From Candidatus Absconditabacteria bacterium (GTDB lineage: Bacteria > Patescibacteriota > Gracilibacteria > Absconditabacterales > Absconditicoccaceae): DNA of 64,000 nt. The position numbers and the translations under genes are program-made. Shown one piece after another: positions 31,759-41,512 of the stretch. The notes under the pieces are model-generated. The model saw nothing but the letters and a program-made list of their open reading frames with translations. It had not been told where the DNA came from and did no database searches. The DNA lies in NCBI GenBank assembly GCA_028685875.1, contig JAQUDD010000003.1:1-64000 (forward strand), in the 5' to 3' direction. Position 1 is the stretch's first letter, and each line of letters begins with the position of its first letter.

Positions 31759-32739
31759 CTATCCCTTTTTGAGGGCTTCATTAATTATCTCTTCTAGCAC
31801 TTCTCCAAGTTTTATCCCTGCTGTTTGGATTTGTTGTGGGATGAGGCTTGTTTCTGTCATCCCTGGAGTTGTATTAATTTCTAGAATATAGATGTTCTCT
31901 TCTTGGATAATATAATCAATTCTGATGATACCTTCCGCTCCTATTAGTTGGTATATTTCTCTTGTTAATTCTTGTATTCTCTTTGTGAGGTTTATATTAA
32001 TTCTTGCTGGAGTGATTTCTTCTACTTCTCCTTGATATTTTGCAGTGTAGTCAAAAAATTCTCTGTGAGTTACTATTTCTGTAATGGGTAGTGCAATTAC
32101 CTCTCATTTTCTCTTAAAACATCAACAGGTAACCTCTGTTCCTATGATTGCTTTTTCGATTATAATCTCAGGAGATTCTTTGAATGCATTTTTAATGGCA
32201 TTTTCAATTTCTTCTTCTTTCTTTACTTTTGATATTCAAAAGCTCGATCCTCCAAGATTTGGTTTCACAAAACAAGGGAGTCAGATTTTTTGGATGATTT
32301 CTTGAGCATTATAGTCTTCATTTTGATGGAGGTGGATTGATTCAGCAATATTCATCCCGAAGGATTTTAAAAACTGGTTGCAAAAGAATTTATTAAAGGT
32401 GAGCGCAGAAGTGCTAACATTACATCCAGAATAAGGGACTCCTATCATCTCGAAATATCCTTGAAGTATTCCATCTTCTCCCGGTGTCCCATGGATTGTG
32501 ATATAGGCAAAATCGAAGAGAATTTTCTTCCCTTGTTTATCTCTAAGGCTGAAATCATTTTTATCAATGGGATATTTCTCTCCATTTTGTTCAGCATTTC
32601 GTGTGTCTTGATTAATACAGATGGAAAAAATTTTGTATTCTTCAGTGGAAAGGTGGTTAATGATAGTGTCTTTACTTTTTTCTGATACTGCAAATTCGGA
32701 GGAGTATCCTCATCGAATAACAGCGATATTTTTTTTCAT
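31759..32739 (-). CDS. ddl: D-alanine--D-alanine ligase
   Basis: 326 aa, ATG 32737-32739, stop TAG 31759; several TGAs lie in conserved glycines, so the standard code shows only fragments. ATP-grasp Ddl signatures: VIRGGYSSEFAVS at the N-terminus, ITIHGTPGEDGILQGYFEMI and VPYSGCNVSTSALTFNK, then LPCFVKPNLGGSSFGISKV, EKAIIGTEVTC, IRIDYII and the catalytic end EINTTPGMTETSLIP. It makes the D-Ala-D-Ala end of the peptidoglycan stem peptide, so this cell builds or finishes its own wall precursors. The gene ahead (32761) is 21 nt away. Confidence 0.95.
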
Positions 32740-32760
32740 TGTCTCGTTTCTGGATAAACT

Positions 32761-33528
32761 TTAAGCAATACTATACTTTTGTAATAGCTTCTCAAATCCT
32801 TTTTCGCTGGGTAATTCATGGGTAATAAATTTCCCTTTTCGCCATATTCCGAAGGTAGCAAAATGACTTCCCCATTGTTTTACCTCCTGAGCAGAGTTTA
32901 GCTTCTTTGCCTGTGTAAAAATTCAGAGTTCTTTTGCTTTACTGATCAAGAGGGTAGTATATTCTTCCATAAAGGGGCATTGATTGCTATAGCTGAGAAA
33001 AATTTCTTCTTTCTCTTCACAGCTTCCTGTTTTTACATGAGGGGAAAATCTTGGTTTCTCTGCTTTTGGATTGAACATGAGTGCCAAGAGTTCAAAATAG
33101 GGCTCAGCAGTATCGACCGTTTCAAATCAGAATTTCTTATAAAATTTTGGATTGGTAAGATAGGGCTTGTCTTTATTTCCTGTGACTACGCAAATACCGT
33201 CTCTTCCTTGTGCTTTCGCATCGTTGATTACTTCCTTCAAAAGCTCTTTTCCTATTCACTTTCCCTTAAACGAGCCAGATACCCGCAGGCAATGAATGAC
33301 GAGAAAATTCTTCGCCTCAATCGGTTTCCAGCAAGTCTCGCTTGGCATATATTCCACAAAGACTTTCCCTCTAGCATCCAATCTCTTAAATACCAATCCT
33401 TCGGAAAATCTTTCTTTCATCCAGGATTTTTTGTTTGCAGCTCTGGCGAGATTGTCTTTGTCGTTCCCGATTGCACAGCAGATATGCTCTTGATCAATGT
33501 TGTTCGGAGTGATGGAGATGATGGGCAT
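32761..33528 (-). CDS. GNAT acetyltransferase with YoaP-like C-terminal domain
   Basis: 255 aa, ATG 33526-33528, stop TAA 32761. TGAs at about 33256, 33127 and 32923 are Gly. The N-half is a GNAT fold: CAIGNDKDNLARAANKKSW, then NFLVIHCLRVSGSFKGKGIG (beta-4 strand and acetyl-CoA loop), then LKEVINDAKAQG and FYKKFGFE. The C-half (CEEKEEIFLSYSNQCPFMEEY, and GSHFATFGIWRKGKFITHE) matches the thioredoxin-like YoaP domain that follows GNAT in Bacillus YoaP-type proteins. Acceptor substrate unknown. Probably cotranscribed with ddl. Confidence 0.75.
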
Positions 33529-33588
33529 GGGTACGAAATCTACTAAATTAACGTATATATAGTAGACCTTGAAGAGATATCAAGAAAA

Positions 33589-34149
33589 TTATCTTGTGTG
33601 GGTGATGATTTCACTAAAATCAACAGCAATTCCTCTGTCTTGGATGTATTTTGCCATTATGTTTTTAATTTTTGGTAATAATTCCCTAGCTCTTTCTATT
33701 GAACAATCAAGTTCAGCAAGAGTTATGTGAGGGATTCGTTCTTCTCATTCTTTTAGATTTTTATAGATATTATCTGGATTATGAGGGACTAATACTAGGT
33801 AAGTCTTACCATTTATTTTACTCTTTCGAATTTCTTTTTTATGAATTGATTGATCATATTTTTTATTGCGATTTAAGAGTTCCATGTTTTCTAATTTTTT
33901 TGCTTCTTCTTTGCTTAGTATCAAGGTTTTCAACATATCATTTGCATAAATTTCTATATAATAAGAAAGCGTCATATGGTGATCAGTTACTACTTTTGCC
34001 TTAATTCACTCAGCTTCTAATAATATTTTGAGTTCTTTAGAAAATTCAGCTAATTTTTCTTTAGCATCTTTTTGGAGATTTAGTTCATGATACACTCTAC
34101 TAAATTTGTATTGAGTTTCATCTATTAGATATTCACATCCCTTTTCCAT
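33589..34149 (-). CDS. 2H phosphoesterase / RNA ligase-like protein
   Basis: 186 aa, ATG 34147-34149, stop TAA 33589, TGAs at about 34003 and 33742 as Gly. Two HxT motifs, DHHMTLSYY near residue 55 and RIPHITLAEL near 145, are the paired catalytic motifs of the 2H superfamily (2'-5' RNA ligase, cyclic phosphodiesterases). A long Lys-rich insertion sits between them. Probable RNA 2',3'-cyclic-phosphate or nucleotide phosphodiesterase; substrate unknown. Confidence 0.65.
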
Positions 34150-34213
34150 TCTCAATATATGAAAATTATATAAATATAATTGACATATTATATAAATTAG
34201 ATTTGTATGCAAG

Positions 34214-35212
34214 CTATTTTTTAAACAGTTCAATCTCCTTCTTCTTCACCTGATTGATATAGATGAGGGCATCGATATCCTCAGGTTCTCGCTGCTTCCC
34301 GAAGAGCTCGAGCTTTTCAGAGAAATGGAAAGGGACGATATAGTTATTATTTAGTTTTGAATATTCTTTATTAAAAATTTCCATAAAGTGGGCGTTTTTC
34401 ATGATGGGAGAAATTACAAAAATATTTTTTCCTCCAAGATTCTCTTCTTCAATCCATCTACAGAGCATTTGTGCGTAGAATTCTAAGGTTTGAACTACGA
34501 GATTTTTCGCGAAAGGATTATTTTCTATTTCTTCATAATTTTTGTATCGATATTTTGAAATTCCGTTGTCTTTGTACATTTGCATGAGAGCATTTACTCC
34601 GAGGTTGATGCTTTCGATTTGTTCGTAGAATCACTTCTCTACCTCTATCCCTTTACAGTGTGAATCTCTGATGTAGAGGAGAAGGAACTTTTCGCTTTGG
34701 ATATTTTTTTTCAAGAAAGAGATGGTTTGGAAAGATTCTGGTATGATAGTCAGGTTTTTTTGGTTGTGAAAGTTCCCATATTTGTCGTTAAATTCGAGAC
34801 AGCTTTTTCTATTAAGGTAGACAAGAATTACTCTAAAGCTGAGTTCTCCTTTTTCTCCGATGAGAAAATTTCTCTCTTGTTCATTATTTCTAATGGTATC
34901 AATATGTGAAAATAGGAATACTTCTTTACATTCTCTATCAGCGAGATCGATTTTGTTATTGATGATATTTTGGACATCCTGAAGGGTGAGGGCTTGTTCG
35001 CTGTAATATTCTACGTCGAAACTGAAAAAGCTAAATCTTTGATCATCAAGGAGAAAAATATGTTCGTATTTTGGATATTTGCTACTGTTATCAATGATAG
35101 TTGCGAGATTTTCGTAGAGGAGATAATGTTGAATTCAGAATTCTTTTTGAGCTTTGAGGACACGAAATTTTGGATATTTTGGATCGAAATTTTCTTGCCA
35201 GAGATAAAACAT
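34214..35212 (-). CDS. Hypothetical protein, 332 aa
   Basis: ATG 35210-35212 with GAGG a few bases upstream, one of the few plausible Shine-Dalgarno sites; stop TAG 34214; two TGAs as Gly. Starts MFYLWQENFDPKYPKF. Mixed alpha/beta pattern: EHIFLLDDQRFSFFSF, then TLQDVQNIINNKIDL, a LIGEKGELSFRVILVYL strand pair, and a helical C-terminal half ending QVKKKEIELFKK. No signal peptide or membrane span. The strand-rich middle vaguely recalls the actin-like PilM/FtsA fold, but I see no nucleotide-binding motif, so no function is assigned. Confidence 0.6.
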
Positions 35213-35286
35213 GTCGTCCTCGTAGGGGATAAATTATTGTATGTGTAGTTATTTGTTTGCTTTTTTCAAGAAAGTTAAGTATTGGT

Positions 35287-36234
35287 TTAATAATTTCTCA
35301 GAGCCTCGACCCTTTCACTGATTGTTGGATGTGTGTCTCGGAGAGAAGATTTAGCTCTCTTTTTTTCGAGAGCATTCATATGGGGTAGATCATCAGGAGA
35401 GTTGATGAAAAACATGGAAATATTTGTATTTGCTGAGGGAACCGCTGAATGTCCAGAAATTTTTTCTAAGGCAGAAATCATCGCTTCGTTGTCTTTTGTT
35501 AACTCAACCGCTCAGAGATCTGCAAGGAATTCTCTCTTTCTAGATACTGCTAGTCTAATGAGTGGATAAATTAGATATCCTAAGACGAGAAATCACAGTC
35601 CTACTAAAGGTAGGAGATTGTTTTTATTGTCACTTCCTCTACTGGAAGTTCTGATGAGAATACTTCCCATCATTGAGATAATTCCAATGTATACTACAGT
35701 AACTAGCATGAGGAGCGAATCTTTATTAATAATATGACTTAGTTCGTGTGCTGCTACCGCTTCGATCTCTCTTTTATCGAGAGTCTGTACGAGACCTGAG
35801 GTAAATATAATCCAAGAATCTTTTGCTCTCCATCCTGTAGCGAAAGCATTGAATCCTGATGTGTCAATGATTCAGATTCTTGGAGTTTGTAGTCCTCTGG
35901 AGATACAAAGATTTTCTATTATATTGTATATTTCTGGATTCTCTTTTCTGGTAAGTTCTCTTGCTCCAGAAAAGGAAAACATGAGTTGTTTTTGGAAGAA
36001 AAACACTACGACTGCTCGAATAATAATGATGGGTCCTAGCAGCATAAACACTCCAGCGGTATTGTAGAGAGCTTCGTTTATTCTCTGGTTCATCTCGTAG
36101 GCAGTATTGGTGCCAAAGAAGAGCATAATTAGCCAAGTTATTCCAAAAAGAAAAAGAGGGAAAAGAGTGAGGAGAAGGATGGTCTTTCTCTCATTACTGT
36201 GTTTAAAGCTGATCATCCCTTGGTAGTTAGACAT
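35287..36234 (-). CDS. htpX: HtpX-like M48 zinc metalloprotease
   Basis: 315 aa, ATG 36232-36234 preceded by AGAGGA; stop TAA 35287; TGAs as Gly at about 35874, 35598 and 35515. Two N-terminal helices (ILLLTLFPLFLFGITWLIML, FMLLGPIIIIRAVVVFFF) come first. The zincin motif AAHELSHIINKDS follows, then two more helices and SRKREFLADLGAVELT, which supplies the third zinc ligand Glu. This is the full HtpX layout. It degrades misfolded membrane proteins. The next gene upstream is lemA, the common partner of htpX. Confidence 0.92.
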
Positions 36235-36302
36235 TTTTCCTCTCTTTTTAAGGTAAAATTTTTGGTATCAAACGAAGTTGCTGATTAAAAATATTTTTTT
36301 GC

Positions 36303-36450
36303 TGTTCCTTTATACTAATGTTCTTGTCGTGTACAGGAGCTAAGAAGAACTTAGTCCAAAGGAAATTTCTCTAAGAAAAGACTCTTTTAGAGGGCAGACT
36401 GTTCTGAGTGGTACCTACAGTATCTTTAGTGTGGTGTCTGTATTTGCAAT
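36303..36450 (+). ncRNA. Candidate structured RNA of unknown type
   Basis: A TATACT box at 36311-36316 precedes a stretch with several short hairpins: CTAAG/CTTAG near 36340, CTCTAA/TTAGAG near 36372-36395, and ACTGT/ACAGT near 36405-36421. The last one encloses GTGGTACC, which looks like the tRNA-CCA-binding T-box. No plus-strand gene follows, so a T-box leader is not supported. It may simply be a folded intergenic region. Confidence 0.25.
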
Positions 36451-36455
36451 GATGA

Positions 36456-37001
36456 CTAGAATTCAACTTTTGGAGCTTTTTTGATTTCTTCTTCTCCTTC
36501 AAAGAATGTTTCTGGTTTGTTCCCTGAGAAGATTATGTTAGCAGGAAATTGTTGGATAGTGGTATTGTATTCTTTCGTTGTAGCATTGAAGAATCTTCTC
36601 GCGGCAGCGATTTTATTTTCGATATCAGAGAGTTCTGTTTGAAGTTGAAGGAAGTTTTGATTTGCCTTAAGGTCTGGATAAGATTCTGCTAGTGCGAAAA
36701 TACTTTTGAGAGCAGAACTGAGTTCTCCATCAGCTTTTGCTTTCCCTTCCATATCTTTTGCTTTCCCAAAATTATTTCTTGCTTTGATTACTGCATCAAG
36801 TGTTTCTTTTTCGTGTGCTGCATATCCTTTTACCGTGCTTACCAAATTATCTACGAGATCAAATCTCATCTTCATCTGTACGTCGATGTCTGAGAGAGCG
36901 TTTTCTCTAGTAGTTTTGAGTCTTACGATTTTGTTGTAAAGGCTGATAACGTAGATAATGAGGAGGATAACAACTCCTAAGAGAATAAGAAGTCCTGTCA
37001 T
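36456..37001 (-). CDS. lemA: LemA family protein
   Basis: 181 aa, ATG 36999-37001 preferred over TTG 37019; stop TAG 36456; no internal TGA. One N-terminal helix (GLLILLGVVILLIIYVISLY) is followed by the LemA core: RENALSDIDVQMKMRFDLV, DNLVSTVKGYAAHEKETL, then ENKIAAARRFFNATTKEYN and the end region FPANIIF. LemA proteins are membrane-anchored helical proteins of unclear role that often pair with HtpX, as here (222 bp apart, same strand). Confidence 0.95.
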   Translation of the reverse strand: MTGLLILLGVVILLIIYVISLYNKIVRLKTTRENALSDIDVQMKMRFDLVDNLVSTVKGYAAHEKETLDAVIKARNNFGKAKDMEGKAKADGELSSALKSIFALAESYPDLKANQNFLQLQTELSDIENKIAAARRFFNATTKEYNTTIQQFPANIIFSGNKPETFFEGEEEIKKAPKVEF

Positions 37002-37195
37002 GGTAGTATTTTTAAACAAGAATAAAAATCAAAATCTTTTCTGACCCTCAGTGTAGTTATTGTTTTTTGGTTTGCAAGTTTTTTCTCTTGGTGAGGAAAA
37101 TTTATTATTACCTCTAGATTGTATTGATTTTTATGTTAATATTATTATATATGTCAATATAATAAATTATAAAATAATCACAAAAATAGAATGAT

Positions 37196-37609
37196 ATGAG
37201 AATAGACACCCTTTTGAATAATCTTTCAGAAGAAAGCAGGACGGTTGTAGAGAAGCTTATATTAAGATTCTCTCAATTAGAAAATACGTTGAGTATGGAC
37301 GATCCCAAGATAGTATTTTTGCTTTCAAGGATTTCTGATTATGATTTCCCGGAAAATGTGGGGAATCGTATAAAAAAGGCTTTCTTTCAAGCAGAAATTA
37401 CCTACTTCTTTGAGGTGGTTGCGTTTCATCGCTCGAAAAAAAGGAAGAATGTTCATAGGTATGGTCTCTCAACGTTGAAGAGATTAGGGAAGAATTCTCA
37501 GAGAGCAATATTTGATGTTCTTAAGGAGCATCGTATTGATACCTCTGATGATTTGGTTGATGAGATCATTAGATCATGTTATTTTTATAGGTATCATATG
37601 GACCTGTAA
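37196..37609 (+). CDS. Hypothetical 137-aa protein
   Basis: ATG 37196 to TAA 37607, no TGA. Begins MRIDTLLNNLSEESRTVVEK. Helical, with a basic middle (FHRSKKRKNVHRYGLSTLKRLG) that could bind nucleic acid, ending in YFYRYHMDL. No family recognised. The leader is extremely AT-rich, and a stem-loop terminator follows. Confidence 0.6.
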   Translation: MRIDTLLNNLSEESRTVVEKLILRFSQLENTLSMDDPKIVFLLSRISDYDFPENVGNRIKKAFFQAEITYFFEVVAFHRSKKRKNVHRYGLSTLKRLGKNSQRAIFDVLKEHRIDTSDDLVDEIIRSCYFYRYHMDL

Positions 37610-37624
37610 AAAATGTTTTATTAT

Positions 37625-37659
37625 AAAAAATGATGAGGATTGTGTTCTCGTCATTTTTT
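37625..37659 (+). terminator. Intrinsic terminator
   Basis: AAAAAATGATGAG pairs with CTCGTCATTTTTT (one G-T) across a nine-base loop. Confidence 0.8.
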
Positions 37660-37733
37660 GATATTTAGCTAAATAGTTCCATAAACATGGAATACTTTTC
37701 TCAGAGGTTTTAAACTATTTGTTTGCGTAATGT

Positions 37734-37758
37734 AAAAAAATAGCGAGGCGTTATTTTT
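37734..37758 (-). terminator. Terminator of pheS
   Basis: AAAAATAGCG AGG CGTTATTTTT; on the minus strand a T7 run follows, 12 nt after the pheS stop. Confidence 0.65.
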
Positions 37759-37769
37759 CTAATCTGTTT

Positions 37770-38792
37770 TTAAGCAAAAGATTTAATGAATCTGAGATCT
37801 CCGTTTGTAAAGTATCTGATATCTTTAATCCCAAACTTCATTGCAGCAACTCTGTTGATTCCAATACCAAAGGCAAACCCTGTTCGTCCTTCTTTGCTCT
37901 CAACTCCTGCTTCTTTGAGAACATTCGGATGAATCATCCCTGCTCCTAGGATTTCAAGCCACTTTGACATTGTTTTCTCTCCAGTTTTTTGATCAAGGTA
38001 TTCATATCTTGCATCAATTTCAAATCCTGGCTCTACAAATGGGAAAAATGCTGGTCTCATTCTGACTTCTACTTCTTTTTTGAGTACAGCAGAAAGGAAA
38101 GTAGTGATCACATTTTTGAAGTTTGCTATTGAAACATTTTTATCGATATAAATTCCTTCTAATTGATAAAACATGGTATCATGAGTTGCATCCATTTCGT
38201 CAAATCTATAACATCTTCCAGGAAGTACCGCTTTGATAGGGAGTCCATATTTTTTGATCACATAATTTTGAGCTGAGGAGGTATGGGTTCTGAGCACATA
38301 ATTCTCTCCTCTCTGATCTTGTTTGTTCACATAGATGGTGTCATGCATTTCTGTTGCTGGGTGTGTGATTGGGATATTTACGGTTTCAAAATTTTCGTAC
38401 TTGGTTACTACATCGCTTCCTGTAGCAACGATAAATCCCATAGATTGAGCAATCTCTTCCATCTCTCTTCTAGTTTGTACGAGGAGTGAATAATGTCCTT
38501 TTTCTGCAGGTGTTGCGGGGAGAGAGATATCTACGAGCTCTTTTTCAAGAAGTTGGTTGATCTCTGTCATGGAAAGGGACTGCTCTTTGTCTGCATAGGC
38601 AGCTTCCAAGCTATTTTTGAGATCAGAGAGAAGCTGACCTTTTTCTTTTTTCGCTTTAGGATCAAGGCTTCCCATGGTTTTGAATTCCGTGGTAATGCTT
38701 CCTTTTTTCCCGAGGTAGGATTGATATCGTGCTTCTAGTTGCTCTTTGGTTTGCACTTGGCTGAGCTGTGTTAAGAGTTGCTCTTTATTCAT
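37770..38792 (-). CDS. pheS: Phenylalanyl-tRNA synthetase alpha subunit
   Basis: 340 aa, ATG 38790-38792 (MNKEQLLTQL), the normal length; an upstream TTG at 38849 is less likely. No TGA. The N-terminal coiled coil is followed by class II motifs: ITHPATEMHDTIY, RTHTSSAQ, PGRCYRFDEMDATHD (motif 2), GAGMIHPNVL and GFAFGIGINR (motif 3). It charges tRNA-Phe together with PheT, which is not in the window. Confidence 0.97.
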   Translation of the reverse strand: MNKEQLLTQLSQVQTKEQLEARYQSYLGKKGSITTEFKTMGSLDPKAKKEKGQLLSDLKNSLEAAYADKEQSLSMTEINQLLEKELVDISLPATPAEKGHYSLLVQTRREMEEIAQSMGFIVATGSDVVTKYENFETVNIPITHPATEMHDTIYVNKQDQRGENYVLRTHTSSAQNYVIKKYGLPIKAVLPGRCYRFDEMDATHDTMFYQLEGIYIDKNVSIANFKNVITTFLSAVLKKEVEVRMRPAFFPFVEPGFEIDARYEYLDQKTGEKTMSKWLEILGAGMIHPNVLKEAGVESKEGRTGFAFGIGINRVAAMKFGIKDIRYFTNGDLRFIKSFA

Positions 38793-38919
38793 AGGATAAG
38801 ATAACGATAAATACTGCTTTAATTGTAATCTTCTTTCTTTCTTTTTCAATCTGATTTTATATGACCCCGGGGTTTAATCAACATTATATTCAGAATCCTG
38901 GGGTCTGAGAAGCAAATAT

Positions 38920-38948
38920 TTGCAAAAAATCTGAATTCTGACTATACT
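38920..38948 (+). promoter_or_regulatory. Promoter of the CAE-type deaminase gene; decides its start
   Basis: TTGCAA (38920-38925), 17 bp, TATACT (38943-38948). Transcription would start near 38955, after an ATG at 38952, so translation most likely begins at ATG 38985. Confidence 0.7.
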
Positions 38949-38984
38949 TGAATGAACGATTTTTTATTTTTCAACAGTTTCTCT

Positions 38985-39515
38985 ATGGTCTATAGTAATG
39001 GGACACTCAAAGATCACGGACATCTTGAGCCGGTGCAGATTCCTTGGGATGAATATTTTATGGATATCTGCAGAGTAGTGGGAGAAAAGGCTACTTGTGA
39101 TAGAGGAAGGAGCGGATGTGTGATCGTAAGAGATCATGTGATCCTTTCTACAGGGTTTGTTACTTCTCCTGAAGGGAGCCCGACTTGTGATGAAGTGGGA
39201 CACCAGATGTGTGGTTTTATTCATGAAGATGGAAAGAAAATTGATCATTGTATGAGAAATAATTGTGCAGAGCAGGTAGCGATTGCTAATGCAGCCAGGG
39301 TTTGAATCTCTCTTGAGGGAGCAACACTTTATACCAAGATGACACCTTGTAGCGTAAGGCATTGTGCACATTTGATTGTTGCTTGTGGGATCAGGAGAGT
39401 AGTATGCGATAGTACCTACCATTCTGCTCAGGAGAGTGAAGAAATTTTTACTAGAGCTGGTGTTCAGCTTGTTTATCTCAATAAGGAAGTAACGGAGTAT
39501 AAGAAAAAGAAATAA
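38985..39515 (+). CDS. Cytidine/deoxycytidylate deaminase family protein with CAE motif
   Basis: 176 aa from ATG 38985; TGA 39303 as Gly; stop TAA 39513. WDEYFMDICRVVGEKATC and RGRSGCVIVRDHVIL give the dCMP-deaminase-like N-terminus. The zinc motifs are NNCAEQVAIANAA and MTPCSVRHCAHLIVACGI. The usual His of HAE is replaced by Cys, giving a CAE motif as in free-cytidine deaminases and hence three Cys ligands. An inserted Cys/His stretch (MCGFIHEDGKKIDHCMR) may bind a second zinc, as in some ComEB/dCMP deaminases. Substrate is dCMP or a related base; a second deaminase is at 6785. Confidence 0.75.
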
Positions 39516-39522
39516 ATCTGAA

Positions 39523-39605
39523 ATCCTCCTGAGTGAAATGAAGGATCCAGATGAACAAAGAATCTATCTTATTTTACCTGGATTCTTCACTACGTTCAGA
39601 ATGAT
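39523..39605. repeat. Dispersed inverted repeat (GGATCCAG/CTGGATTC type), copy 1
   Basis: Arms tgaaggatccag and cctggattcttca, ending in ttcagaatgat. Same layout as the copies at 40933 and 48361. Intergenic, between the deaminase gene and rpsA. Confidence 0.7.
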
Positions 39606-39636
39606 GAGCTTGCCCTCTTCTCACAATGACAGATTA

Positions 39637-39670
39637 TAAAAAAACCACTCTCTAAAGAATGGTTTTTTTT
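39637..39670. terminator. Bidirectional terminator between the deaminase gene and rpsA
   Basis: AAAAAAACCA and TGGTTTTTTT flank a short extended stem with one mismatch; T runs on both strands. Confidence 0.75.
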
Positions 39671-39710
39671 ATATTGTATTCCTGATTTTACATTAGTTAA
39701 TGTGGTATTT

Positions 39711-40871
39711 TTATTCAGCTTTTTCTTCTGCTTCTAATTTTTTAGCAACCTCAGCGAGATCGGCTTTTTTAGCTGGTTTTTCTGTTGGAGCTCCTGGTTC
39801 ACTATCTTTCATAGAAAGTCCGATTTTTCTATTTTTTGGATCCAAGAGGATAAGTTTTACTTTAACTGTTTGTCCGATTTTTACGACTTCGTTTGGATTG
39901 TTTACGGATTTTTGTGATAGCTCGCTCAAGTGAACCAGTCCATTGATATCGTCGAATACTCTCACGAATACTCCATAAGGAACAAATCTGATCACTTTCC
40001 CTTCAAAGGTATCTCCCACTTTTACCTTTCTTGGAAGAGCTTCCCATGGATCTTCTTTGAGTTGTTTTGCAGAGAGTGAGATCTTTCCATTTTCTAGTCC
40101 AATCACTTTTACTTGCATCTTATCTCAGATTTGTCCAAGATTATCAATATTATTAACATGTCCATAGGTAATTTCTGAGATATGTACAAGTCCTTCAACT
40201 GTTCCTCCAATAGTAACAAATAGTCCGTATGAAGAAATTCCTGATACTACTCCGTCAAATACTTTTCCAACTTCGAGTTCAGCAAGTACCTTTTCTCTTT
40301 CTTCTCTGAGTGCTTCTCTTTCAGAAAGGATGATTCTTCTCTCTTCTTCGTCGATATTGATTACTCTTACTTTGATTTCTTGTCCGATAAGTTCAAGGAG
40401 CTTTCCGAAGATTGCTTCTTGTTCTCCATCTTCTACTCTTGGGTAATGGATAGGAGCAAGCTGTGAGAGAGGAATAAATCCTTTGATCCCATGCATATCA
40501 ATCAATAGTCCCCCAAGATTTGCTTCAGTAGGAATTACAGTGATGATCGTGTCTTTTTCAAATTTATCGATAACCGATTTCCACACATCGTATTGAAGGA
40601 GTCTGGTCACAGAAACGATATAATATCCATCTTCGTGTCTAATTGCTGGGTTGATGATTTCAAGTTCTAGTTCTGTTCCATTGTTGAGGTCAACATTTGA
40701 TCTTTTGAGTTCTTTTGCTTCTTTTGCGAGGATAACTCCTGTAAATGCACCATTTTCACAATCTACGAGGATTCCATTTTCAATTTCTTTAAGGATAGTT
40801 CCTTTTACTTTAGCTCCTTCTTTAATTATAGGCACATTGAATTGTGCTTGTGTTTCAGCTTTTTTAGCCAT
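39711..40871 (-). CDS. rpsA: Ribosomal protein S1-like (four S1 domains)
   Basis: 386 aa, ATG 40869-40871, one TGA at about 40122 as Gly, stop TAA 39711. Four consecutive S1 OB-folds, recognisable by GAKVKGTILKEIENGILVDC, the NLGGLLIDMHGIKGFIP core, VFDGVVSGISSYGLFVTIGG plus GLVHISEI, and FEGKVIRFVPYGVFVRV plus GLVHLSEL. An Ala/Lys/Glu-rich tail follows. It is shorter than the six-domain E. coli S1 but like the four-domain forms of other phyla. S1 helps mRNA binding on the 30S subunit, which fits a genome with few Shine-Dalgarno sequences. Confidence 0.9.
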
Positions 40872-40932
40872 TAGTAAATAAAAGTTAATGAAATAAAAAT
40901 AATTACTAATTTATCTTTTTTACTCAATATTT

Positions 40933-40998
40933 CGTCATCTTGAGTAGAGCGAAAGATCCATTAATGTCTGGGTTCTTCAGCTACGCTTCAGAATGACA
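40933..40998. repeat. Dispersed inverted repeat, copy 2
   Basis: cgtcatcttgag ... aaagatcca ... tgggttcttca ... cttcagaatgac. Fills the rpsO-rpsA gap. Confidence 0.7.
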
Positions 40999-41023
40999 AA
41001 TGTTTCTGAATGACAGTCTGAAC

Positions 41024-41278
41024 TTACACTTTAAGTCCAGTTTTCTTTGCTACTTCTGTATAGCTTTCAAGATTAGTGTTTTTGAGATATCTCAAAAATC
41101 TTCTTCTTCTCGCAACTTTTTGGAGAAGAGATCTCTTTGCATCGAAGTCTTTTTTATTTTGTGCAAGGTGTCCTTGAAGCATTGTGATTTCTTCGCTAAG
41201 GCGTTCGATTTGTGCTTCTGGAGAACCTGTGTCTTTGTCGTGTCTCTTGAGAGAGGCATCTGTTTTTTTTACAGCCAT
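41024..41278 (-). CDS. rpsO: Ribosomal protein S15
   Basis: 84 aa, ATG 41276-41278 (MAVKKTDASLKRHDKDTGSP), stop TAA 41024; an upstream in-frame start at 41350 would add a spurious hydrophobic tail. Hallmarks are GSPEAQIERLSEEI, the helix pair up to LLQKVARRRRFLRYLK, and the end YTEVAKKTGLK. Binds 16S rRNA and the S6/S18 site. Confidence 0.97.
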   Translation of the reverse strand: MAVKKTDASLKRHDKDTGSPEAQIERLSEEITMLQGHLAQNKKDFDAKRSLLQKVARRRRFLRYLKNTNLESYTEVAKKTGLKV

Positions 41279-41512
41279 GGTATAAATAATAAAAAGAATA
41301 AAAATCTGAACAAAGAGCAACAGTGGCAAACCGTATGAGCTAATGTTCAACTCTGTTTTCTAGTTTTGCAGAGACAAACTTTGCAAAAATAGCAACAGTT
41401 TACTATAAAAAACTCCTTCTCGATTTCAAGACGAGATATCTTTTTATACTCTCCATTGAAAAGGGGATCTGCTTTTTTATACTTCTATTTAGTTTATCTT
41501 AGTTCTTGGGTG

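Noticed and set aside
36400-36425. T-box riboswitch
   Set aside because: The GTGGTACC motif is present, but no stem I/specifier is clear and no plus-strand gene follows.
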